Positions 32,634 to 40,788 of a DNA stretch of 64,000 nt are shown here, in pieces. The DNA is from a bacterium UBP1_UBA4783 (GTDB taxonomy: Bacteria; Krumholzibacteriota; Krumholzibacteriia; Krumholzibacteriales; Krumholzibacteriaceae): positions 12,889 through 76,888 of the forward strand of contig DHHB01000012.1 of assembly GCA_002403075.1 (NCBI GenBank), read 5' to 3'. The stretch's first letter is position 1, and the number at the start of each line of letters is the position of its first letter. A program made the translations under genes and the position numbers. Under the pieces are notes generated by a model, which saw nothing but the letters and a program-made list of their open reading frames with translations, made no database searches and was not told the DNA's origin.

Positions 32634-34334
32634 ATGTGGTGGAGCCTTTTTTTATTTCCCGCCGTTATTCCCCCGTATCCCCTCGACGAAATCCCGGCGA
32701 CGCGCGAAGCGGCCGGACGGGTGGTCGTCAACGAAGTGTATTACGACCATCCGGGCAGAGACGACGGATGGGAGTTCGTCGAGCTGTACAACGCCTGCCG
32801 CGACACGGTCGATCTCTCGCTCTGGCGCATCGAATCCCTCGACGGCGCCTCGGGAAGGGCCCGGTGCGTTTGGACGGGGACGGCGCCGGCGCGCATCGGC
32901 CCCGGAGAGATCGTCTGCGTCGCCGGCGGGGCGCTCGGTCCGGCGAGCGGATATCTCCTCGCGGGCGAGCTCGAGAACGGTCCCGACGCGGTCCGTCTCG
33001 TGTCGCCGGCTGGGATCGAGGACCTTCTCGGGTACGGCCCGCTCGCTCTCGAGGGGCTCTTCGAGGGAGGCCCCGCGCCGGACGTTCCGGCGGGGGCGAG
33101 CCTCGCGCGGAAGCCGGATGGAGCGGACCGCGATCGCAACGACGCCGATTTCACCGCGGCGACGCCGACGCCGGGTCGCAGGAATTTCTTCGAGCGCGAC
33201 GTCGCGCTTTCGCACGCGCCGCCGGACGAGCTTCCCTGCCCCGGCGCTCCGTTCGCCTTCAAGCTGAAATTCGCGAACGCGGGGCTCGAGCGGTTCGAAG
33301 ACGCCGTGCGCGTGCGGGTCGTCGTCGAAAGCGGGCTCGCGGCCGATTCGGCGGCGGCGCGTAAGGAGCTTCGTCTCGACCCGGGCGCGCACGACTCGAT
33401 CGCGGTTACGGCGCGCGCTCCCTTCGCCGATCGGTTCGCCGTGCGGTCGTTCGTGGAAGGAGCTCCCGACGATTGGGCGGGCGACGATTCGCTTCGCTTC
33501 GAGCTTCGAACCTCGCCCGGCGACGTCGTCGTGAACGAGATCATGTACCGTCCCGGCGCCGGCGAGTGCGAGTGGGTCGAGATCGTCTGCGCCGGAGGCG
33601 CCTCCCGCGATCTCGCCGGCTGGACGATAGCCGACGCCACGGGATCGCGCCGCCTCATTTCGCGGGAACCGCTCGTCCTCGCGCCGTTCGGGTATCTCAT
33701 CCTCGCGCGCGATTCGTCGGCCTTCGCCGCGAGGTACCCGCGCTGCGCCGCTCCCGTCCGAACCCCCGCCGGCGGATGGCCCTCGCTCAACGACACCGGG
33801 CGCGACGGCGTCGCCGACAGGGTTTCGCTCCACGACGACTCGGGCGCTCTCGTCGAGTCGGTCGCCTATCGCGACCTTCTCGGCGCGGAGCGCGGACGGA
33901 GCATCGAGCGCCTGTCGGAGACGGCGTGCAGCTCTCTTCCGGGAGGCGTCTGGCACCGCTCGGCCGCGCGCGACGGGGCGACCCCCGGCGCCGAGAATTC
34001 GACTCGCTCGAGCGCCTCGCCGAAAGGGACGCGTCCCTCGCTCGCCCCGAATCCGTTTTCGCCCGCGCGCCACGGCTCCGTGTCGATATCGGGCGTTCTC
34101 GCCGGTGGCGAGGTCGGATTCCGCGTGCGGATATTCAGCTTGGCCGGGATCGAGCTGCGGCGCCTCTTCGCCGAGACGGGCGGCGCGAGGACCTTTTCCT
34201 GCAGGTGGGACGGAGCGGACGACGGCGGAGCCGTTCTCCCGTCGGGCTTGTACGTGTGTCTCGTCGAGTACATCGGAGCGGGAGGTGGGGTGTGCAGAAG
34301 GGAAAAGCTCTGTGTCGTCGTGGCCGCCGGCTGA
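32634..34334 (+). CDS. Secreted protein with two lamin-tail domains and NPF/FlgD-like C-terminus
   Basis: A 566-residue exported protein. The ATG at 32634 with AAGGGTGG upstream is preferred; GTG codons at 32622-32631 are alternatives. A short hydrophobic start (WWSLFLFPAVIPP) may serve as signal peptide. Lamin-tail-like domain 1 (~35-165) begins VVVNEVYYDHPG and has WEFVELYNACRDTVDLS. A CARDB-like linker follows (~190-290). Domain 2 (~300-440) has VVVNEIMYRPG, WVEIVCAGGASRDLAGW and the closing FGYLILARDSSAF. The C-terminus (APNPFSPARHG, then FRVRIFSLAGIELRRLF, DGAVLPSGLYVC-like end) is the FlgD-Ig-like sorting-type domain also present on the giant protein. It is probably secreted by the same route. 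Ligand unknown; lamin-tail domains in bacteria are thought to bind surfaces or nucleic acid. Confidence 0.7.
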   Translation: MWWSLFLFPAVIPPYPLDEIPATREAAGRVVVNEVYYDHPGRDDGWEFVELYNACRDTVDLSLWRIESLDGASGRARCVWTGTAPARIGPGEIVCVAGGALGPASGYLLAGELENGPDAVRLVSPAGIEDLLGYGPLALEGLFEGGPAPDVPAGASLARKPDGADRDRNDADFTAATPTPGRRNFFERDVALSHAPPDELPCPGAPFAFKLKFANAGLERFEDAVRVRVVVESGLAADSAAARKELRLDPGAHDSIAVTARAPFADRFAVRSFVEGAPDDWAGDDSLRFELRTSPGDVVVNEIMYRPGAGECEWVEIVCAGGASRDLAGWTIADATGSRRLISREPLVLAPFGYLILARDSSAFAARYPRCAAPVRTPAGGWPSLNDTGRDGVADRVSLHDDSGALVESVAYRDLLGAERGRSIERLSETACSSLPGGVWHRSAARDGATPGAENSTRSSASPKGTRPSLAPNPFSPARHGSVSISGVLAGGEVGFRVRIFSLAGIELRRLFAETGGARTFSCRWDGADDGGAVLPSGLYVCLVEYIGAGGGVCRREKLCVVVAAG

Positions 34335-35080
34335 TGCGATCGTGCGCGATCGCGGCCTCTTGCGCGCTGGGCGCGGCCGCCGGAGGCGCGGCCGGCGAGG
34401 CGCCGTTCAGCCGAATCTTCGGTCCGCTCGCCGTGACGGCGGCCGATACGGCGGGCGTCGCCTGCGTGAGCCTGTCGCTCGCGAACCCCCACTCGATCGA
34501 CGGGCTCGTCTCGTCGCTCGCCGAGGCGGAGGCCGACGCCGGCGCCGCGGTGGCCTGCGTGCGCTATTTCCGGCTTTCCCACGCCCTCTACACCGAGGAC
34601 CGGCTCTTCTGCGCGATCGCGTTCGGGACCCCCGTTACGGGCGTCATGATCGGCGGCGAGTCCGGTTTCCTGCGGCAAAGCGCGAAGGGATATCGAGGCG
34701 AGCGATCGTTTCCTGCGCGCGTCGTCGCCGTGTGGCGTCGCGCCCGCTCGGCGTCGATACGGCTCGCCGTGCCGGTGATCGAGAGCGGGGCGGCGTCGCC
34801 TGCCGGGAGCGCATGGTCGTGCGACGTCTCATGTGGAGCCGTCGGTCTCGGCGTCGCCGTCTTTTCGCCGGACGGTCTCTCGACGGATCGCCGGCTCGAG
34901 GCGGCGGCCGCTCTCGGAGAGCGAACGACCGTCGGGGCGTCCTACGCCTGGCGTTCGGGCGAGCTTTCGACCCGCGTCCGCTTCGAAATCCGGCGCTGCA
35001 TCTTCGGATTCGAATGGAGCGTTCACCCGCTGCTCGGCGTGAGCGCTTCGGCGGGCGCCGGGAGGAGGTGGGTCTGGTGA
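34334..35080 (+). CDS. Exported protein of unknown family
   Basis: A 248-residue protein that I do not recognise. The ATG at 34334 overlaps the preceding stop in TGATG and gives a signal peptide (SCAIAASCALGAAAGGAAG). The mature part includes VACVSLSLANPHSIDGL, which faintly recalls the NPAAL-type signature of PorV-like barrels, and alternates strand-like segments to the end (FEIRRCIFGFEWSVHPLLGVSA-like region). An outer-membrane location is plausible. It overlaps the next gene in GTGA, so translation of the two is probably coupled. Five Cys residues in the mature part are unusual for an outer-membrane barrel. Confidence 0.5.
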   Translation: MRSCAIAASCALGAAAGGAAGEAPFSRIFGPLAVTAADTAGVACVSLSLANPHSIDGLVSSLAEAEADAGAAVACVRYFRLSHALYTEDRLFCAIAFGTPVTGVMIGGESGFLRQSAKGYRGERSFPARVVAVWRRARSASIRLAVPVIESGAASPAGSAWSCDVSCGAVGLGVAVFSPDGLSTDRRLEAAAALGERTTVGASYAWRSGELSTRVRFEIRRCIFGFEWSVHPLLGVSASAGAGRRWVW

Positions 35081-36654
35081 AAGCGCTTCATGCGGTCCTC
35101 CTCGCGGCGACGTTTTTCGAGGGCTGCGGTGGCATCGGCGCGTACAGCCCCGGATCTCCGCCCGGTCGGGCGGCCGGCGGCGTAATCGGCTCGGAACCGA
35201 TCGCGCGGGACGGGGACCGCGACGATTCCGTGGATCCCACGATCTCGATCGAGGAGTTCGAAATCGACCGGGAGCTTTCTCCGTCGAGCGGCGCGGGCCG
35301 CGCGGCCGCGCGGGCGTCGGGCCGTCTCCGGTTCACCGTCGACGGGATCGCCGCCGGCGGGGGGAACCGAAAGGAGGGGCACGCCACGCTGTCTTCTCCT
35401 CGTTTTCGCATCGTCCTTCGGCGGAGGGAAACAGCCTCGTATACGTCGACCGCGGGCTTCGCGCGGCTCGAGACCATCGCCGGTTTCCTCGCGCTCGCCG
35501 TGGGGAGCTTCGTTCCCGATTTCGCGGAAGGGCTCATCGCGGGCGGCGCCGGCTCTCCGCACGTGTTCTCGGGAGCCTTTCCGATGGCGTCGAGGCGCCG
35601 GATAGCTCCGAACACATCATCCTACGGCCGGGCGCTGATCGGAGGCACGATCGAGATCGGCGGCGGGGCGTGCGGCGGAGTTCTCTTCGCGGGACGGGAG
35701 CGGATCGTCCGTTCCGGCCGGCTCGAGACGGGCCCGGCCCGGGTCGCGGGAGTACGCGTCGAGATGCGCGCCGGCGGGTTCAGCGGGGGGATGTCGCTCA
35801 TAACCAAGGAAGGAGACGGCCGGAAGACGCTCGCGGGCGCGGACGCGCGCTTCGGGACGGGCTCCGCGAGAGCGGGCTTCGAGGCGGTGCATCTGCCCGG
35901 CGGGTTACCGGCCGCTCTCGCCGCGTTTTCGTTTCGCGGACGAAAAACGAGCGTCGGAGTTTCGTTGCATTCGTCTCCGTCGGGCGCCGGAGGGATTAGC
36001 GGTAGAGTGAACGGCGTGGACATAGGCTCCGCTCCGGCATACGGGGGGGCGATCGCCGCGGCCGAGCGGAAGGTCGCCCGCGGAACGGCGGTTCGGGCGG
36101 CGCTCGAGCGCGCCGCGCGGACCGGCGACCTGGAGAGGACGGAGCGCTGGACCATCAGAGCGGAGATCGAAAGAAAGTGGCGGCGCATCCGTCTCGTCCT
36201 GTCGGGAAACGCCGCCGAGTCCGGGGAGACGCCGCTCCTTCCGTTTCCCGGAGCGACTGAGACGAGCCGGGAGTCGGGCGGAGGAGCAGGCGCGCTGGTC
36301 GTCGTGAATCCGGCCTCCCGGGTATCGATCCGTTTCGCGGTAAAGAGCGTTGCGAAATCGCACGACGAGCGAGGCGTCCTCGTCTCGCCGATGCTGCGGG
36401 TGCGTTCCCCGGGGGGGCGTGTCGTGCTGACGGCTTTTCATGCGTCATACGGGGCGTCGAAAGGCGCGCCCGCCTGCTACTACTATGAGCCCTGCCTCGA
36501 CGGCGCATACCCGTGGCGCGGGGCATACCGGGATGTGAGCAGGAGCGCATTCATTATCTCTATTAAATACAACAAGTTTGAAGCATCGTGTAAGGTGGCG
36601 CATCAGGATAACGCCGCGGCGGAGGGGAGCGTACAGGCTGTGGCCGCTTTCTGA
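35077..36654 (+). CDS. Probable outer-membrane lipoprotein, unknown family
   Basis: A 525-residue unrecognised protein. The GTG at 35077 overlaps the preceding stop and has GGAGGAGG (35061-35068) eight bases upstream. The N-terminus (KALHAVLLAATFFEGCGG) looks like a lipoprotein signal, though the -3 to -1 residues FEG fit the lipobox poorly. An acidic segment DPTISIEEFEIDRELSP follows, and then a long beta-rich region with repeated Gly and alternating hydrophobic residues. The final ~30 codons (around 36545-36600: FIISIKYNKFEASCKV) use many AT-rich codons unlike the rest. It forms an overlapping trio with the lamin-tail gene and the 34334 gene. No function can be named. Confidence 0.45.
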   Translation: MKALHAVLLAATFFEGCGGIGAYSPGSPPGRAAGGVIGSEPIARDGDRDDSVDPTISIEEFEIDRELSPSSGAGRAAARASGRLRFTVDGIAAGGGNRKEGHATLSSPRFRIVLRRRETASYTSTAGFARLETIAGFLALAVGSFVPDFAEGLIAGGAGSPHVFSGAFPMASRRRIAPNTSSYGRALIGGTIEIGGGACGGVLFAGRERIVRSGRLETGPARVAGVRVEMRAGGFSGGMSLITKEGDGRKTLAGADARFGTGSARAGFEAVHLPGGLPAALAAFSFRGRKTSVGVSLHSSPSGAGGISGRVNGVDIGSAPAYGGAIAAAERKVARGTAVRAALERAARTGDLERTERWTIRAEIERKWRRIRLVLSGNAAESGETPLLPFPGATETSRESGGGAGALVVVNPASRVSIRFAVKSVAKSHDERGVLVSPMLRVRSPGGRVVLTAFHASYGASKGAPACYYYEPCLDGAYPWRGAYRDVSRSAFIISIKYNKFEASCKVAHQDNAAAEGSVQAVAAF

Positions 36655-36718
36655 TCGATGGAAGGGCCCCCGCCATCGCGGCTCGGCGGGGAATGCAGGT
36701 AGGGGGAATTGTCGATGA

Positions 36719-38323
36719 ATGCCGGTATACCGGCCGCGGAGCTCGGAATTGGAACCGTTCATGCTCATTGCCCGGGTGATGGAATCCGTCCGTACACTGA
36801 TATACGACGATAAAACCCACGGCAGGAGGGTGATCACCTTCCCGCCTCCGCTGCCGTTCGTCGAGCACTCGAACGAGCTGCTTTCTTCGCTTCCGTCCGG
36901 CGAAGCGAAGGACAACCTCCTCAAGATCGCGGGCGCCGACAACGTTTTCAAACGGGCGGGGCTGTTCGCAGAGTATCTCGGCACATCCGCGGAGCCCCAC
37001 AAGGAGATCTTGCGCGCCGCGGCGCTCGCCGTTTCCGGGGAGACGGCCGGCCTCAAGCTCGTCTACGCGGCGCTCCTCGCCGTGCCTCCCGCGGAGCATC
37101 TCGTCATGGAGCTCGCCGAGTTCAGGAACGTCAGGCGAGCGATGGCGCGCGTCGCCGCGAGGGAGAAGGCGGGAACACCGCTTCGGGAGAGCGAGGACTG
37201 GTTCAGGAAGAAGGCGCTGCTGCTCTCGATCTCCCACCCGCTGCCGGGAGTGTCGAACGCTCCGTCGGACGCCCCGTGGCTCGGTTGGAGCGAGGAGGTG
37301 CGGCGCGGCGTATCGGATCCGGATCGGCGCTGGGACAAGGCCGTGCTCGAGCGCGCCAAGGCGGAGCTCGAGGCGCGGGAGCTGCGCATCAAACTCCTCC
37401 TGACGAACATCGATTTCATGTCGAAGGGGCGCACGACGATCTACCTCATGACCACGGGCGAGGAGACGCGATGGCGCATACAGGCGCTCGACGAGGCGTA
37501 TCAGCGCTTCGGCGAGGCGACGCTCGTCATCCGCCACCGGCTCGGCGCCGCGTGGGAACCGGTGATGGAGGCGCTCCGGACGACGAGCTCGGGCCGCGCC
37601 CTCGCAGACCTCTTCGACGTCCAGGCGGCGAGGGCCCATTCGTATCCGTCGATGAAAACGGGGACCTCGGTCATCCGAGCCCTTCTCATGCATCCGCTGC
37701 TGCTGAGAGCGCAGCGCAAGCCGGATTTCCTGAGCTGCCTCTCGATATACGCGGGCGGGGCGGGGAACGGCGTCCTCGAGATCCTGCTCCAAAAGCTCGC
37801 CGCGGTGAACGTCCTCAAGATGCTCCTCGATCTTCCCGGATTCGATCTTCATGAGAGAATCCTGACGATCGATCTCTCAAAGGTGCCTCCGGCGCCGTTC
37901 GTCGACATCGAGGACATGCCCCGCGACGTCGACTGGGCGAACGTCCACAAGGAATCGGCCGTGAGCTGGCGCACGCTCGTCCTCACCTACATGGACAACG
38001 ACAACTTCATCGTCGAGCTCATCAACAATCCGCGGGTCGCCGCCCAGCCCGGCATCATCCCGCTCATCGCGCAGAAATCGAGATCGACGAGGGTGCTCAA
38101 CATCATCGCGAACACGCGCTCGCTCTATTCGGGATTCTCGAACAAGGAGGTTCCCGTCAACCTTCTCATGAATCCCGCCAAAGCGCCCCTCTCGGCCCTC
38201 CGAAAGTTCATTCACGTGAGGTTCATGGACAAGGCGTCCCTCGCCCGCCTCGCGGGCAAGGGGAGCGCGATCCGCGAGGATATCCGGCGCGAGGTTCAGC
38301 ATTACCTCTCGTCGCTCAAGTGA
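36719..38323 (+). CDS. Helical-repeat protein, unknown function
   Basis: A 534-residue cytoplasmic protein without signal peptide. The frame opens with ATG 36719 (AGGGGG at 36701-36706); ATG 36761 (MLIARVMESV) is an equally likely start. It is mostly alpha helical. The C-terminal half has HEAT-like pairs: DNDNFIVELINNPRVA, PGIIPLIAQKSRSTRVLNII, VPVNLLMNPAKAPLSALRKF. These recall helical-repeat proteins of delta-proteobacteria with the phrase LxxNPxTPxxxAL, but I cannot assign a named family with confidence. Position and strand do not tie it to a pathway. It may be a scaffold or adaptor. Confidence 0.6.
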   Translation: MPVYRPRSSELEPFMLIARVMESVRTLIYDDKTHGRRVITFPPPLPFVEHSNELLSSLPSGEAKDNLLKIAGADNVFKRAGLFAEYLGTSAEPHKEILRAAALAVSGETAGLKLVYAALLAVPPAEHLVMELAEFRNVRRAMARVAAREKAGTPLRESEDWFRKKALLLSISHPLPGVSNAPSDAPWLGWSEEVRRGVSDPDRRWDKAVLERAKAELEARELRIKLLLTNIDFMSKGRTTIYLMTTGEETRWRIQALDEAYQRFGEATLVIRHRLGAAWEPVMEALRTTSSGRALADLFDVQAARAHSYPSMKTGTSVIRALLMHPLLLRAQRKPDFLSCLSIYAGGAGNGVLEILLQKLAAVNVLKMLLDLPGFDLHERILTIDLSKVPPAPFVDIEDMPRDVDWANVHKESAVSWRTLVLTYMDNDNFIVELINNPRVAAQPGIIPLIAQKSRSTRVLNIIANTRSLYSGFSNKEVPVNLLMNPAKAPLSALRKFIHVRFMDKASLARLAGKGSAIREDIRREVQHYLSSLK

Positions 38324-38442
38324 CGGTTCCCGCGCCACGCTCCTCTCCGGCGCGGGTCTCTCCGCTCCGCCGCACGCCGGCGTTCCCCTCCGAAACGGCA
38401 ACCTATCGCGCGGCAACTCGTTGCGCCGCTTCGCCTATTGAG

Positions 38443-38471
38443 TTGACAAAGCGTCCGCGCGCCCATAATAT
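38443..38471 (+). promoter_or_regulatory. Vegetative promoter for the aminotransferase gene
   Basis: TTGACA (38443-38448), 17 bases, TAATAT (38466-38471). A start of transcription near 38478 would leave a ~55-base leader. The same -10 hexamer with the same spacing recurs before the XRE-cupin gene (47995-48023). Confidence 0.6.
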
Positions 38472-38533
38472 AGATATTGCTTATTTTTTATGAGATGTGC
38501 CGTTTTCCCGACGAGGATCCACGAGGAGGAGAG

Positions 38534-39688
38534 ATGTTTGCGGAAAGAATGAGCAGGCTCGGCACGGAGACCGCCTTCGAGGTTCTGGCGCGTGCGAAGG
38601 CCATGGAGGCCGAGGGAAGGGATATGGTCCATCTCGAGATCGGGGAGCCCGATTTCGACACGCCGCCCAATATCGTGAAGGCCGCCATCAAGGCGCTCAA
38701 GGAGGGCTTTACCCACTACGGCCCGTCCGCCGGGATGCCCGCGGCGAAGAAGGTGTTCGCCGAGCACATCTCGAAGGACCGCAAGATCGAGGTGCGGCCG
38801 GAGAACGTCGTCATCACCCCGGGCGCCAAGCCGATCCTTTTCTTCTCGATCATGGCCCTCGTCGACGAGGGGGACGAAGTCATCTATCCGAATCCCGGGT
38901 TTCCCATCTACGAGTCGGTGATCAACTTCGTCGGCGGCAAGCCCGTTCCCATCCCTCTGCGGGAGGAGAAGAACTTCTCGTTCGACGTCGACGAGCTGCG
39001 CGGACTCGTCAACGAGAAGACGAAGCTCATCATCGTCAATTCTCCGCAGAATCCGACGGGAGGCATCCTGACGAAGAAGGACATGAAAACCGTCGCCGAG
39101 CTTGCCGACAAGTACGACGCGTGGATCCTCAGCGACGAGGTGTACAGCAAGATCGTATACGAGGGGAAGCACGTCAGCATATACGACTTCCCCGAGGTCA
39201 AGGATCGCACCATCCTCCTCGAAGGCCACTCGAAGACCTATGCGATGACGGGGTGGCGGCTCGGGTACGGGATCATGCCGCCGAAGCTCGCGGACGCGGT
39301 CGCCCGCCTTCAGACGAACTCGAACTCCTGCACGGCGAGCTTCACGCAGATGGCCGGCATCGAGGCCCTCACCGGTTCGCAGAGCAGGTCGCGAAAGATG
39401 GTCAAGGAGTTCAAGGCGCGCCGCGATCTCATCGTCGACGGCCTCAACGCGATCCCCGGCTTCACGTGTCTCAAGCCGAAAGGCGCCTTCTACGTCTTCC
39501 CGAACATCACCGGCACGGGGATGAAATCGAAGGAGCTCGAGACGTTCCTCCTCGAGAAGGCGGGCGTAGCCGCCCTCAGCGGCACGAGCTTCGGTGCGTA
39601 CGGCGAGGGATACGTGCGGTTCTCCTACGCCAACTCGCAGGAGAATATCAAGAAGGCGCTCGAGAAGATCCGGAGCGCCCTCAAGTAA
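38534..39688 (+). CDS. Class I/II PLP-dependent aminotransferase (aspartate aminotransferase-like)
   Basis: A 384-residue fold-type I aminotransferase, close to the family's usual ~390-400. ATG 38534 has an excellent AGGAGG (38524-38529); an in-frame start at 38477 has none. Visible motifs: LEIGEPDFDTP near the N-terminus (substrate-side Gly), HYGPSAG, the cofactor segment NSPQNPTGG (Asn that contacts the PLP ring), ILSDEVYSKIVYEG (Asp-Tyr), and EGHSKTYAMTGWRLGY with the Schiff-base Lys and the phosphate-binding Arg. The C-terminal VRFSYANS carries the alpha-carboxylate-binding Arg. Subgroup I-gamma proteins of this type use aspartate, but some prefer aromatic or other amino acids, so the exact substrate is open. 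It ends at a strong terminator. Confidence 0.9.
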   Translation: MFAERMSRLGTETAFEVLARAKAMEAEGRDMVHLEIGEPDFDTPPNIVKAAIKALKEGFTHYGPSAGMPAAKKVFAEHISKDRKIEVRPENVVITPGAKPILFFSIMALVDEGDEVIYPNPGFPIYESVINFVGGKPVPIPLREEKNFSFDVDELRGLVNEKTKLIIVNSPQNPTGGILTKKDMKTVAELADKYDAWILSDEVYSKIVYEGKHVSIYDFPEVKDRTILLEGHSKTYAMTGWRLGYGIMPPKLADAVARLQTNSNSCTASFTQMAGIEALTGSQSRSRKMVKEFKARRDLIVDGLNAIPGFTCLKPKGAFYVFPNITGTGMKSKELETFLLEKAGVAALSGTSFGAYGEGYVRFSYANSQENIKKALEKIRSALK

Positions 39689-39710
39689 GCGGCGCCACGA
39701 CGATTCGACT

Positions 39711-39751
39711 CCCCTGTCGAAAGCCGACGCTTTCGACAGGGGGTTCTTTTT
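39711..39751 (+). terminator. Strong intrinsic terminator / possible attenuator before arcC
   Basis: A perfect 14-bp stem CCCCTGTCGAAAGC (39711-39724) / GCTTTCGACAGGGG (39729-39742), loop CGAC, followed by GTTCTTTTT. It ends only two bases before the ribosome site of the carbamate kinase gene. Confidence 0.85.
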
Positions 39752-39767
39752 CCGGAGGTGTATTGCG

Positions 39768-40709
39768 GTGCGCGGCGTAGACGTCGTCGCCCTCGGCGGC
39801 AACGCGATCATACCGAACAAGGGAACCGGCACGATCGAGGAGCAGCGGCTTCTCACCGATACCTCGATGCGCCAGGTGGCCGATCTCATCGCGGCGGGCC
39901 GCAGGGTGATCGTCACGCACGGCAACGGACCGATCGTCGGCAACATCGTCGAGCGGAACGAAGCGGTGAAGGACCGCATCCCGCCCATGCCGCTCGACGT
40001 CTGCGACGCCGATTCGCAGGGCGGCATCGGATACATGATCCAGCAGTCGCTGCGCAACGAGCTTCTCGCGAAGGGGTTCTCGCGCGACGTCGTCTCGCTC
40101 GTCTCGCAGGTCGTCGTTTCGAAGGAAGACGACGCGTTCAAGCATCCGACGAAGCCGATCGGGCTGTTCTACGGCGAGGAGGAGGCGCGCGCGCTCGAGC
40201 GCGAGAAGGGGTTCCGGATGGTTCTCGACGCGAACCGCGGGTGGCGGCGCGTCGTGCCCTCCCCGGATCCGCTCGAAATCGTGGAGGCCGGCGTGATCTC
40301 GAAGCTTCTCGAGCTCGACGTCGTCGTGATCGCCGTGGGCGGCGGCGGCGTTCCGGTCGTGCGCGAGGGGAACCGCCTCGCCGGCGTCGAAGCGGTCATC
40401 GACAAGGATCTCGCGGCGGCCGTTCTCGCGCGGATGGTGGGAGCCGAGCGGCTCATCATCCTCACGAGCGTGCCTGAAGTGTACGTGGGCTTCGGGACCG
40501 CGGCGCAGAAGGCGCTCCGCCGGGTGAAGCTCGCCGAAGTGCGCCGCCACCGAGACGCGGGCGAGTTTCACGCGGGAAGCATGGGCCCCAAGATCGAAGC
40601 CGCGATCCGGTTCATCGAATGGGGCGGCACGCGCGTCATCATATCCGAGGCGACGAAGCTCCTCGAAGCCTGCGCGGGCGCGGCGGGAACGCACATACTG
40701 CCGGACTGA
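39768..40709 (+). CDS. arcC: Carbamate kinase
   Basis: A 313-residue amino-acid-kinase-fold enzyme, the normal length for carbamate kinase (carbamoyl phosphate + ADP to ATP + carbamate). GTG 39768 has GGAGGTG (39754-39760) upstream. Diagnostic parts: VALGGNAI at the N-terminus, THGNGPIVGN, PMPLDVCDADSQGGIGYMIQQ, SKEDDAFKHPTKPIG (the subdomain insert), VVIAVGGGGVPV, VIDKDLAAAVLA, ILTSVPEVY and GSMGPKIEAAIRF. No arginine deiminase or ornithine carbamoyltransferase genes are in the window, so the source of carbamoyl phosphate is not evident. The gene sits immediately behind a terminator with no room for its own promoter, which suggests regulated read-through. Confidence 0.93.
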   Translation: MRGVDVVALGGNAIIPNKGTGTIEEQRLLTDTSMRQVADLIAAGRRVIVTHGNGPIVGNIVERNEAVKDRIPPMPLDVCDADSQGGIGYMIQQSLRNELLAKGFSRDVVSLVSQVVVSKEDDAFKHPTKPIGLFYGEEEARALEREKGFRMVLDANRGWRRVVPSPDPLEIVEAGVISKLLELDVVVIAVGGGGVPVVREGNRLAGVEAVIDKDLAAAVLARMVGAERLIILTSVPEVYVGFGTAAQKALRRVKLAEVRRHRDAGEFHAGSMGPKIEAAIRFIEWGGTRVIISEATKLLEACAGAAGTHILPD

Positions 40710-40788
40710 TCTCCTCCTTCATCCTTCGCGGGCGGCGTTCGATCGAAACGGGGCGGAGGGCGCGCGGGGACGCTTCGCGGAGGGACTC

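Noticed and set aside
36668..36691. CCCCGCC/GGCGGGG hairpin before the helical-repeat gene as a terminator
   Set aside because: It has a 10-base loop and no T run, and such pairings are expected by chance in this GC-rich DNA.
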